Assembly (NCBI RefSeq): GCF_000378145.1
Contig: NZ_KB899285.1
Coordinates: forward strand, 62,001-126,000
Source of the DNA: Saccharibacillus kuerlensis DSM 22868
GTDB taxonomy: Bacteria; Bacillota; Bacilli; Paenibacillales; Paenibacillaceae
Length of the DNA: 64,000 nt
Direction: 5' to 3'
Shown piece by piece: positions 1-6,985 of the stretch (the first letter of the stretch is position 1; each line of letters begins with the position of its first letter). The position numbers were made by a program, and so were the translations under genes. Under the pieces are notes generated by a model, which was not told where the DNA came from, made no database searches, and was given only the letters and a program-made list of their open reading frames with translations.

Positions 1-333
1 GGCGTCACTTGGCTGGGAGTACTGGCGGAAGAACAGCTCAGCCCGGTTCTGCGCGCCTGGATGACGGATGTGTCTGAAGGTACGGTTGTTCAATTCCCCC
101 TGCCGACGGAATTGGCTGGACTTGAAGTCTTTGCAGCCGGGGTTCCGGGCGGACTTCTGCCGGGAGTCTCGCCGAATCTGCCGGTGCAATCCGGACCGCC
201 GACAGATGCCGTTCCGCGTGTCAACGAAGAAACTCTTCATGAAGCGGTGAAGGTACTGCGGGAAGCGCTGGGAAGCAAAGATCCTCAGCTGCGCGTACGT
301 GCTGCAGAAGCTCTGCTTCGATACGCCAAATAG
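1..333 (+). CDS. C-terminal part of an unrecognised protein (truncated by window edge)
   Basis: Only the 3' end is in the window. The frame is open from base 1 and runs 110 codons to a TAG stop. The visible part has a Pro/Gly/Val-rich middle and ends in about 30 residues with a HEAT-like helical Leu/Ala/Arg pattern. I recognise no family and propose no function. An internal ATG at 61 has no ribosome site before it and the frame continues upstream, so the gene probably starts outside the window. An intrinsic terminator follows within 10 bases, making this the last gene of its transcript. Confidence 0.6.
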   Translation, partial: GVTWLGVLAEEQLSPVLRAWMTDVSEGTVVQFPLPTELAGLEVFAAGVPGGLLPGVSPNLPVQSGPPTDAVPRVNEETLHEAVKVLREALGSKDPQLRVRAAEALLRYAK

Positions 334-341
334 ACAGAAAG

Positions 342-367
342 TGCCCTCCACCGGGAGCGGCATTTTT
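342..367 (+). terminator. intrinsic terminator after the truncated first gene
   Basis: The stem is TGCC-CTCC paired with GGAG-GGCA, with one bulged C and a four-base loop, followed by five T. Confidence 0.7.
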
Positions 368-448
368 CTGCAGTTGGCTGGATGGTCGGCCGCCGTGCTA
401 AGATCGAATAGGCTTTTCACATGACAAAAGAAAGCGGAGGCGGAATGC

Positions 449-1294
449 GTGGATTGGGATTTATTTTCTTTGTTTAAATCGATCCTGTTGGGTTTTGTGG
501 AAGGAATGACCGAATTCGCTCCGGTGTCTTCGACTGGCCATATGATCGTTGTCGATGATCTGTGGCTGCAGTCAAAATTGTTTTTCGGCTCTGAAGAAGT
601 TGCCAATACGTTTAAGGTTGTCATCCAGTTGGGATCCATCCTGGCGGTCGTGATTCTGTTCCGGGAGAAATTCTATCAACTGCTCGGTCTGAGGGGTCGG
701 CATTCCGGAGCCCCGGCAGATACACCCAAGCTGAATCTGCTGCACGTGCTGATCGGACTGCTGCCGGCTGCCATTCTCGGTCTGCTGTTCAATGACTATA
801 TCGATGAGCATCTCTTCTCTCTGCGAACGGTGTTGGCTGCACTTGTGATCGGAGCGATTCTAATGATTGCTGCCGATATCGTCAATCGCAAATCGGGTCG
901 TCAGATGATCGATACGGTAGACAAGATTACATACGGACGGGCACTTTACATGGGACTTTTCCAGTGTGTGTCGCTATGGCCAGGTTTCTCACGTTCCGGA
1001 GCAACCATTTCCGGAGGCGTATTAGTTGGGATGAGCCACCGTGCCGCAGCGGATTTCACATTTATTATGGCCGTGCCGATCATGCTGGGAGCAAGCTTGG
1101 TTTCACTCAGACACAGCTGGCAGTATTTTTCGCCGGAACTGCTGCCTTACTTTATTGCTGGATTTATAAGTGCCTTTGTATTCGCTGCAATCTCGATCCG
1201 TTTCTTCCTGAAGCTGATCAATCGGATTAAGCTTATACCGTTCGCGATCTACCGGATCGTTCTGGCAGCGGTAATCTACTTGGTATGGTTTTAA
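449..1294 (+). CDS. uppP: undecaprenyl-diphosphatase (UppP/BacA)
   Basis: Integral membrane phosphatase that converts undecaprenyl diphosphate to the monophosphate. It recycles the lipid carrier for peptidoglycan and wall polymers, and the family confers bacitracin tolerance. The 281 residues show both family signatures: EGMTEFAPVSSTGH near residues 17-30 and PGFSRSGAT near residue 180, within a set of about eight hydrophobic segments. The GTG start at 449 has a GCGGAGG ribosome site eight bases upstream. The gene is monocistronic, between a terminator upstream and one at 1336-1372. Nothing odd is seen; length and motifs are normal for the family. Confidence 0.95.
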   Translation: MDWDLFSLFKSILLGFVEGMTEFAPVSSTGHMIVVDDLWLQSKLFFGSEEVANTFKVVIQLGSILAVVILFREKFYQLLGLRGRHSGAPADTPKLNLLHVLIGLLPAAILGLLFNDYIDEHLFSLRTVLAALVIGAILMIAADIVNRKSGRQMIDTVDKITYGRALYMGLFQCVSLWPGFSRSGATISGGVLVGMSHRAAADFTFIMAVPIMLGASLVSLRHSWQYFSPELLPYFIAGFISAFVFAAISIRFFLKLINRIKLIPFAIYRIVLAAVIYLVWF

Positions 1295-1335
1295 TTTTTG
1301 AAAAGTTTTGAATTTTGAACAGCTGTAAATGTTTT

Positions 1336-1372
1336 AAGTCTGTGCAGACTGTAATCTGTACGGACTTTTTTT
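1336..1372 (+). terminator. intrinsic terminator of uppP
   Basis: An 11-bp stem with two G-U pairs, AGTCTGTGCAG against CTGTACGGACT, is followed by a run of T. Confidence 0.75.
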
Positions 1373-1485
1373 ACGTCTATTTAGTCTCTTTTTTGCAAGG
1401 ACAGAAAGTGAAATGTGACAATAATCCATATCATCTTGTAATGATTGTCCATAGACGGAACCAGGAATCATTTGATATGATCTCA

Positions 1486-1508
1486 ATGATAATGATAACC
1501 ATTATCAT
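1486..1508. promoter_or_regulatory. Fur box upstream of the siderophore-binding lipoprotein
   Basis: The core GATAATGATAACCATTATC (1488-1506) matches the classical 19-bp Fur consensus at 18 of 19 positions. It lies in a dyad with perfect 9-bp arms (1486-1494 and 1500-1508). It is about 30 bases upstream of the start codon at 1539, a position expected for iron-dependent repression. Confidence 0.9.
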
Positions 1509-1538
1509 AAACTATCGTGTATACATAGGGGGATTATA

Positions 1539-2600
1539 ATGTTCATTCGAAAACATTGGATAGCAGCTGCCGCTGTTCTACTGCTGCTTGTAATGATGCT
1601 CGCAGCCTGCGGCTCAACGAATACAGAGGAGACCGACGGAAGCGGTCAGGCCGCTGCTGCGAAGACCGAGGTGGCCGACAGTGGCACGAGCACGGCCGAG
1701 GGAGCAGCGTCAGATAAGAAAGAAGCAGGTGAGGAAGCGGCTGCGGAAGGCGAAATGCGCACCTATGCCAGTGTAAAAGGCGACGTCAGTATCCCAGCCA
1801 AGCCGCAGCGGATTGTGACCGATTACTACGCAGGCGAGCTGCTGACAGTGGGCGCGAATGTTGTAGGAGCGGAACCGAGCGTCAAGGACAATCCGTTTTT
1901 CGATGGCCTGTTGGAGAATACCGAAGACGTCGGCTATCCGACCAACCTGGAGAAGACGATGAGCCTTAAGCCGGATTTGATTGTTGTCATGTACGATGAC
2001 CAGTATGAAGCGCTGTCTAAGATCGCACCGACCGTCTATATTCCGTATGGAACGGCAAGCACGGTCGAAGAAAACGTTAAACTGTTCGGCGAATTGACGG
2101 GTCGTACGGCCGAAGCTGACGCATTCCTGGCAGACTTTGAGCAGACGGCTGAAGAAGGACGCGCCAAACTGGCAGACGTTATCGACAAGAAGGCCACATT
2201 CGGTCTATACGAGATTACGAACAAAGGCGAGCTTTGGACATTTGGTGAAAATTCCGGACGTGCAGGACAGGCGATTTATAATGCGCTGGAACTGCAGATG
2301 CCGGAGAAGATCAAGACCGATGTCGCAGATAAAGAAGGCTTCCTCCAGCTCTCGATGGAAGTTCTGCCGGATTATGCGGCGGACTACATGTTTATCACTT
2401 CCTACGATCCGGAGAAAAAAGGTGACAAACTTAAAGAGCTTCAAGAATCCGCTGTGTGGAAAAACATTCCGGCAGTTAAAGACAATCATGTGTTCGTCAA
2501 CGACTTCGACAAGTTCTACCGTTACGATCCGATTTCGATCAAGGGTCAGATTACGGAGATTGTGGATATGCTGGTGAAAAATGCGGAAGAAAACAAGTAA
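1539..2600 (+). CDS. iron-siderophore ABC transporter substrate-binding lipoprotein
   Basis: Extracytoplasmic receptor that delivers ferric siderophore to an ABC importer. The 353 residues begin with a lipoprotein signal whose lipobox L-A-A-C places the lipidated Cys at residue 24. An Ala/Glu-rich linker follows to about residue 80, then a helical-backbone (TroA/FhuD-type) binding fold with the typical first strand PQRIV and the later segment LKPDLIVV. The start ATG follows a GGGGG-rich ribosome site. The Fur box immediately upstream supports iron control. No permease or ATPase gene lies beside it, so it must share a transporter encoded elsewhere. Hydroxamate specificity (YxeB/FhuD-like) is a guess from overall resemblance. 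Confidence 0.88.
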   Translation: MFIRKHWIAAAAVLLLLVMMLAACGSTNTEETDGSGQAAAAKTEVADSGTSTAEGAASDKKEAGEEAAAEGEMRTYASVKGDVSIPAKPQRIVTDYYAGELLTVGANVVGAEPSVKDNPFFDGLLENTEDVGYPTNLEKTMSLKPDLIVVMYDDQYEALSKIAPTVYIPYGTASTVEENVKLFGELTGRTAEADAFLADFEQTAEEGRAKLADVIDKKATFGLYEITNKGELWTFGENSGRAGQAIYNALELQMPEKIKTDVADKEGFLQLSMEVLPDYAADYMFITSYDPEKKGDKLKELQESAVWKNIPAVKDNHVFVNDFDKFYRYDPISIKGQITEIVDMLVKNAEENK

Positions 2601-2680
2601 GTAAACGAGTAAGTAAGTGAACAAATAAGTAAGGAAGAATATTCGTATCCGAGTATTTGTTCAAAAATAGGAACCACTCA

Positions 2681-2717
2681 AACCCGTAGTCTGCATCTCA
2701 TGCAGACGCGGGTTTTT
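2681..2717 (+). terminator. intrinsic terminator of the siderophore-binding gene
   Basis: A long stem, AACCCG..GTCTGCAT against ATGCAGAC..CGGGTT, with a three-base loop and a T run. Confidence 0.85.
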
Positions 2718-3194
2718 CAATTATTTGATCGGTCGGCACGAATACGCGGCTTCCAGGTACTTTACATTCATATTCTGCGCCCGGTCCTGCATGCATGCAT
2801 GCCGTGTCGCTGCAGCTTGGGTCGGAACAATAATGGGGACACTGTGGCACCTGCTAGTCGTTCGTCCGCTTCACTGGATGCATCAGACGCTCTTTCGTTC
2901 ACCATTAGCATGGATTAGGAAGGAAGTATGGATGCCTATGGCTGTTTGGTTCCGTAATTTGTTTCGGTGAATGGTTTACAGTTTTGTCTCTTTTGCGCAA
3001 AACAATAGCAAGCGGTTTAATTTTGGGTACAATAACACAACGATGATCTTTTACCAGACCGCATATAAGGCAAAGTTTGTCGCTCTGTGCAACTTATCTT
3101 ATGATGTTAGCGTCTAATGGTAGAGAAGAATCCGATCTATATTGGGCTAAGTTTTATATCGTGTCGAATACACGATGCATCAGGAGGGGGATAC
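2718..3194. other. intergenic stretch without a supported gene
   Basis: No open frame here has a ribosome site and coding-like composition. It includes a 14-bp ATGC-repeat palindrome at 2789-2802. A possible weak promoter, TTGCGC with 17-bp spacing to TTTAAT near 2995-3022, could serve the L,D-transpeptidase gene. Confidence 0.5.
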
Positions 3195-4094
3195 ATGAAC
3201 ATGAAGAATTTAAGAAAATGGGTGGCAGTGCTAATGCTGTTGGCTTTGGTCGTCGGCAGCTTTTCCTTTGCAGGTTCCGCGCAGGCGGCTGGAAGCAGTG
3301 GGCAGCTAATCGTCATTAACAAAAAGACGAACAAATTGGCCTTTTTCGATAACGGGAAGTTAAAGTCTACATTCCCGGTCGCGACCGGAAAAACGAACGA
3401 TTTGACACCGGAAGGCAAATTCAAAATCGTTAACAAAATTAAAAACCGTCCTTATTACACAGATGGCATTGCAGGCGGAGATCCCAAGAACCCGCTCGGC
3501 GATCGTTGGCTCGGTCTTGAAGTCGGCAGCACGTACGGCACGACTTATGCCATTCACGGCAATAACAACGAGAATTCGATCGGCAAATATGTCAGCGCCG
3601 GATGTATCCGGATGCATAATGACGATATCCGAGGACTATTCGAACAGGTTGACAGAGGAACATACGCTGTCATCACGTCGTCGAGCTTGAGTTTTGAGCA
3701 GATCGCAGCCAAGAACGGCTATTCGTTGAACGTAACCGACAAGTTTACCGGAAAAGTATTTGTAAACGGCAAGCTTCAGACTGTAAAAGATGACATCTTG
3801 ATGATCGATTCCCGTCTGTACATGCCGCTGCGCGAAGGTCTTGAATTGTTGGGCGGAACGGTTAACTGGAACGCGAAAACAATGACAGTTACATCGAAAG
3901 TCGGCAGCAAAACGATTGTGCACAAAGCCAAGAGCAGTACGGCCAAAGTAAACGGCAAGTCGGTAAACATGACGGCTTCCCGTTTCGTCGGCAACAAGCT
4001 CTACATCCCGCTGCGTGATGTATCCAAGCTGTCCGGTTACACGGTGAAATGGTACGGCAAAGACAATATGGTTTCGCTGATCGCACCTAAGTAA
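3195..4094 (+). CDS. secreted L,D-transpeptidase (YkuD domain) with copper-amine-oxidase-like C-terminal domain
   Basis: Cross-links or modifies peptidoglycan by forming L,D peptide bonds outside the membrane. The chosen ATG at 3195 follows a strong AGGAGGGGG site; a frame-compatible upstream ATG has none. Of 299 residues, 1-31 form a Sec signal ending A-Q-A. Residues about 36-155 are the YkuD catalytic domain with His121 and the S-x-G-C-I-R motif holding the catalytic Cys137. Residues about 205-299 are a stalk of the copper-amine-oxidase N-terminal type (paired LYMPLRE and LYIPLRD segments), a module often seen on Paenibacillus wall enzymes. A terminator follows directly. Confidence 0.93.
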   Translation: MNMKNLRKWVAVLMLLALVVGSFSFAGSAQAAGSSGQLIVINKKTNKLAFFDNGKLKSTFPVATGKTNDLTPEGKFKIVNKIKNRPYYTDGIAGGDPKNPLGDRWLGLEVGSTYGTTYAIHGNNNENSIGKYVSAGCIRMHNDDIRGLFEQVDRGTYAVITSSSLSFEQIAAKNGYSLNVTDKFTGKVFVNGKLQTVKDDILMIDSRLYMPLREGLELLGGTVNWNAKTMTVTSKVGSKTIVHKAKSSTAKVNGKSVNMTASRFVGNKLYIPLRDVSKLSGYTVKWYGKDNMVSLIAPK

Positions 4095-4152
4095 ACGAAG
4101 TACAGCTGTACAGATCTTGAGAAACTGTTCCAAACATGATCGGACAGTAGAC

Positions 4153-4188
4153 AAGACGCCTTTTTCCTTCGGGAAAGAGGCGTCTTTT
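4153..4188 (+). terminator. intrinsic terminator of the L,D-transpeptidase gene
   Basis: AGACGCC...GGCGTCT stem with an inner TTTCC/GGAAA extension and a TTCG tetraloop, then TTTTT. Confidence 0.85.
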
Positions 4189-4200
4189 TGTTTGTGGACG

Positions 4201-4326
4201 TAGGCGATCCTATTAATCGCTATACTTCCGTCAAGACGCGAAGTATATAGGCGATCCTATTAATCGCTATACTTCCGTCAAGACGCGAAATATGTAGGCG
4301 ATCCTATTGATCGCTATACTTCCGTC
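4201..4326. repeat. tandem 47-bp repeat, 2.7 copies
   Basis: Copies begin at 4201, 4248 and 4295. They differ at only a few positions, and the third is cut short at 4326. Each copy contains a small dyad GCGAT-N7-ATCGC and the segment TATACTTCCGTC. The block lies between a terminator and the next ribosome site and codes for nothing I can see. Confidence 0.9.
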
Positions 4327-4400
4327 CTTCCATCTCTTCTCATCATCCTTCAAGATAAAGGTACAAGATTTCAAAAAGAACGGCGAAGGAGGATATTCAA

Positions 4401-5225
4401 ATGTTCAACGCTCATACAGACCCTACCGTATATGCCAACATCCAAACTGAACTTTCCCGTATCGAACGGGAAGAGAGTGTCCGGATTCTCTACGCCTGCG
4501 AGTCCGGCAGCCGTGCGTGGGGATTTCCTTCTCAAGATAGTGACTACGACGTACGGTTTTTGTACGTCCACGAATCCCATTGGTATCTGTCCGTATTCGA
4601 TCGTCGCGATGTAATCGAGCGTCCGATCAGCGATCAGCTTGATGTTAACGGTTGGGATCTGCGCAAAGCGCTGCGGCTGTTCCGCAAAAGTAATCCGCCG
4701 CTGTTGGAATGGCTGCAGTCGCCAATCGTGTATCGCGAGATCCCGAAAGCGGCGGATGACATTCGCTCGCTGTCCGGCCCTGCTTTTTCGCCCAAAGCCT
4801 GTACGTTCCATTACCTGCATATGGCCCGCGGCAATTATCGGGACTACCTGCAGGGAGAGACGGTCCGCAGCAAAAAGTACTTCTACGTGCTGCGTCCGCT
4901 GCTTGCCTGCGCCTGGATCGAACGGTTCGGTGAACTGCCGCCAATGGCGTTCAACACGCTTATAGATACGCTGCTGGAAGAAGGTGAGCTCAAAATGGCG
5001 ATCGAACGGCTGCTGGAACGCAAAAAATCCGGCATCGAATTAAAAGAAGAATCTCGTATTGAAGTTATCAATCAATATGTAGAAACGCAAATTGATTATT
5101 ATGAACAGAGGGCTCCGCGAATGCCGGACCATGGCGAATCGGTCGATGATCGGCTTGATCCGCTGTTTCGCTCCGTACTGCGTATGGTCTGGAACGAGCA
5201 GCATTCAAGGACATCGTCCAACTAA
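4401..5225 (+). CDS. DNA polymerase beta superfamily nucleotidyltransferase (YcgL/RlaP-like)
   Basis: Predicted nucleotidyltransferase of the polymerase-beta fold. The 274 residues carry the family active site near the N-terminus: G36-S37-R-x-W-G, then D48-x-D50, the expected metal-binding aspartates. A helical C-terminal region follows. Related stand-alone enzymes (B. subtilis YcgL; RlaP associated with RNA repair) have uncertain substrates, so none is assigned. The start ATG has GAAGGAGG eight bases upstream. The gene is alone on its strand and converges with the membrane-protein gene that ends at 5231, only five bases away. Confidence 0.8.
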   Translation: MFNAHTDPTVYANIQTELSRIEREESVRILYACESGSRAWGFPSQDSDYDVRFLYVHESHWYLSVFDRRDVIERPISDQLDVNGWDLRKALRLFRKSNPPLLEWLQSPIVYREIPKAADDIRSLSGPAFSPKACTFHYLHMARGNYRDYLQGETVRSKKYFYVLRPLLACAWIERFGELPPMAFNTLIDTLLEEGELKMAIERLLERKKSGIELKEESRIEVINQYVETQIDYYEQRAPRMPDHGESVDDRLDPLFRSVLRMVWNEQHSRTSSN

Positions 5226-5230
5226 GCCCG

Positions 5231-5623
5231 TTACCGGTATTTTCGTGTCTGCAAAAATTCGAGCATAGGGTGGAGGAACATGCCGATGGCCAGCAGGATC
5301 AGCAGCAAAGGAGAATGCGTGCCGTAAAGCCATTCTTCGCCGACAATTGTCAGTAAGAGCATGGCAAGCAAAATGTAATAGCCGAGCATTCCGCTTCTTT
5401 CCGAGATGCGGCGGCCCAATTCTTCATCTTCTCGAATGCCGTCATCTTCTCCCTTGGTGCCCCAAGCGATGGTGGAAAAGAAAAGCGTAAGCGCGGTTCC
5501 GATTCCGATGATTTCGTTAGAGCCCGTTTCTTGTCCCGAGACGATCTTGTACAGCGTAGAGCCGATAATAACCAGCGCTCCTACGCCTGAAATCCAACGC
5601 ATAACTTTTTTGATGGTCATCAT
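5231..5623 (-). CDS. small four-helix membrane protein paired with an XRE regulator
   Basis: Not a family I can name. The 130 residues show two hydrophobic helices near the N-terminus (about 10-27 and 37-54), a charged cytoplasmic-type loop rich in Glu/Asp/Arg (about 55-77), and two more helices (about 80-95 and 103-120). The start ATG overlaps the stop of the upstream XRE gene as ATGA, with GGAAGG just before it, so the two are translationally coupled. Small HTH regulators paired with a multi-pass membrane protein are common in Firmicutes, where the membrane protein may modulate the regulator. That role is inference here. Confidence 0.7.
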   Translation of the reverse strand: MMTIKKVMRWISGVGALVIIGSTLYKIVSGQETGSNEIIGIGTALTLFFSTIAWGTKGEDDGIREDEELGRRISERSGMLGYYILLAMLLLTIVGEEWLYGTHSPLLLILLAIGMFLHPMLEFLQTRKYR

Positions 5624-5823
5624 TTATTCCTTCCTTTCGGTATAAAACATTGTTCCATACTCAGCCCCAGTGTTTGTGCCAGATCAAAGGCAAGCTGCAG
5701 ACTGGGATCGTATTTGTCATTTTCAATCGCATTGATCGTTTGTCGGCTGACATTGCACAATTCAGCAAGCCTGCCTTGGGACAGTCCGAGCCGTTCCCGA
5801 TGTTCCTTGATTCGATTTTGCAT
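5620..5823 (-). CDS. small XRE-family HTH regulator (YgzD-like)
   Basis: A 67-residue DNA-binding protein made almost only of an XRE helix-turn-helix: residues about 3-56 with the typical sequence LSQGRLAELCNVSRQTINAIE. ATG 5823 is preferred over an in-frame ATG 57 bases upstream because family members start at M-x-N-R-I-K and because the promoter region overlaps the longer version. Its coding end overlaps the next gene by four bases. It probably represses its own operon through the palindrome at 5861-5880. Confidence 0.82.
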   Translation of the reverse strand: MQNRIKEHRERLGLSQGRLAELCNVSRQTINAIENDKYDPSLQLAFDLAQTLGLSMEQCFIPKGRNK

Positions 5824-5838
5824 GGCAGGACCGCCTTT

Positions 5839-5893
5839 TATAAAGTAAGATTGCTCAAAGGTGTAAAACATGTTTGACACATTGAGTGTAAAC
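5839..5893 (-). promoter_or_regulatory. promoter and operator of the XRE/membrane-protein operon
   Basis: On the minus strand a -35 element TTTACA (5862-5867) and a -10 element TTTATA (5839-5844) are 17 bp apart. Over the -35 lies a 20-bp near-perfect palindrome (5861-5880; arms GTGTAAAAC and GTTTGACAC, one mismatch). A third half-site GTGTAAAC lies at 5886-5893. The position suits autorepression by the XRE protein. Confidence 0.6.
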
Positions 5894-6010
5894 GAAAAAA
5901 GATGGGATGTAAATATTTAGGTGCAACTGCGAACAACTGCCGCTGGTAATTAACGCGTATATGCGTTACCGTAAATAAAGAACAAGCAGGCGGCGAAAGG
6001 GGAAGAAGGA

Positions 6011-6781
6011 ATGAATGCGATTGTGGAAGTCAGAGGAGTGCGTCTAGGGGAAGGTGTGCCGAAAATTTGCGTTTCGATGACCGGACGAACAAAGGAAGAG
6101 CTGCTCGAAGAAGCGGAACTGCTCCGCTCGATCAAGCCGGACTTTGCCGAATGGAGAGTCGATTTTTTCGAAGCGGTCGATTCGCTTGACGATTCGTTTG
6201 AAGAAATCCTGGCAGTGCTTGCGGAGCTGCGCGAGCTGCTGGAGAATACGCCACTGATCTTTACGTTTCGGAGTTCCCGGGAAGGCGGTCAGCGTGAACT
6301 GGCGGAGGACAAATATATCCGGTTGAACCGTGAAGCGGCGGCTTCCGGTCATGCCGATATGATCGACATTGAGCTGTTCATGGGAGAGAATATCGTACGC
6401 GAACTGGCAGCCGAGGTGCGCCGGATCGGCGCTCTGTCGATCGTATCGAATCATGACTTCCATGGTACGCCGTCCAAGGAGGAGCTGACGGCGCGTCTGC
6501 GTCTGGCACGCGAACTAGGGGCGGACGTGCCGAAGATTGCGGTTATGCCGCACAATCCCGGCGACGTATTGGCGCTGCTTGAAGCGACCTACATTGTCAG
6601 CTCAGACGGGATCGGTCCGATCATCACTATGTCGATGGACCGTACGGGCGTCGTCAGCCGAATTGCCGGCGGTACGTTCGGCTCTGCGCTGACCTTCGGC
6701 GCGGCGAAGAAGGCTTCGGCGCCAGGACAGCTTGCCGTAGCGGAGCTGCGAGGCATCTTGAATACGCTGTATGGCGGCTGA
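6011..6781 (+). CDS. aroD: type I 3-dehydroquinate dehydratase
   Basis: Shikimate-pathway enzyme that removes water from 3-dehydroquinate through a Schiff base. The 256 residues match the family's usual length. N-terminal P-K-I-C-V-S-M opens the barrel, a Glu-Trp-Arg-Val-Asp substrate motif lies near residue 47, the catalytic His is in NHDFHGTP near residue 150, and the Schiff-base Lys is in VPKIAVMPH near 177. The start follows GAAGAAGG by five bases. The gene is monocistronic, separated from the opposing DUF4127 gene by a nested hairpin. No other aromatic-pathway gene is nearby. Confidence 0.95.
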   Translation: MNAIVEVRGVRLGEGVPKICVSMTGRTKEELLEEAELLRSIKPDFAEWRVDFFEAVDSLDDSFEEILAVLAELRELLENTPLIFTFRSSREGGQRELAEDKYIRLNREAAASGHADMIDIELFMGENIVRELAAEVRRIGALSIVSNHDFHGTPSKEELTARLRLARELGADVPKIAVMPHNPGDVLALLEATYIVSSDGIGPIITMSMDRTGVVSRIAGGTFGSALTFGAAKKASAPGQLAVAELRGILNTLYGG

Positions 6782-6848
6782 ACAGCGAGCTGTAATCTAT
6801 CGGTAGCTGACGATTAAGTATCGATGCTTAGGAAAATAAGCTTGATCC

Positions 6849-6923
6849 AAAGAAAATGCACCTCAAATGCTCATTGCTTACCCGGAAGGGTGCAATGAGC
6901 ATTTTAAGAGATGCATTTTCTTT
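6849..6923. terminator. nested inverted repeat acting as bidirectional terminator
   Basis: An inner 13-bp stem (6865-6877 with 6892-6904) is topped by an ACCC/GGGT extension. It lies inside an outer 12-bp stem AAAGAAAATGCA (6849-6860 with 6912-6923). The arms end in A or T runs on both sides, so it can terminate aroD and the converging DUF4127 gene. Confidence 0.7.
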
Positions 6924-6985
6924 GCTCACTTGTTTATTGATAGGGTTGGCCTTATGCCGCTTCCCTAAACGTTCCTTCGTTCTTC

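Noticed and set aside
1315-1539. 74-codon open frame between uppP and the lipoprotein gene
   Set aside because: It runs through the uppP terminator and the Fur box and has no ribosome site.
2725-2970. 81-codon open frame after the siderophore-gene terminator
   Set aside because: It has no ribosome site, an odd Cys/His/Trp-rich composition, and a second frame is equally open; treated as non-coding.
4201-4326. CRISPR array
   Set aside because: The units are contiguous with no variable spacers, and no cas gene is nearby.
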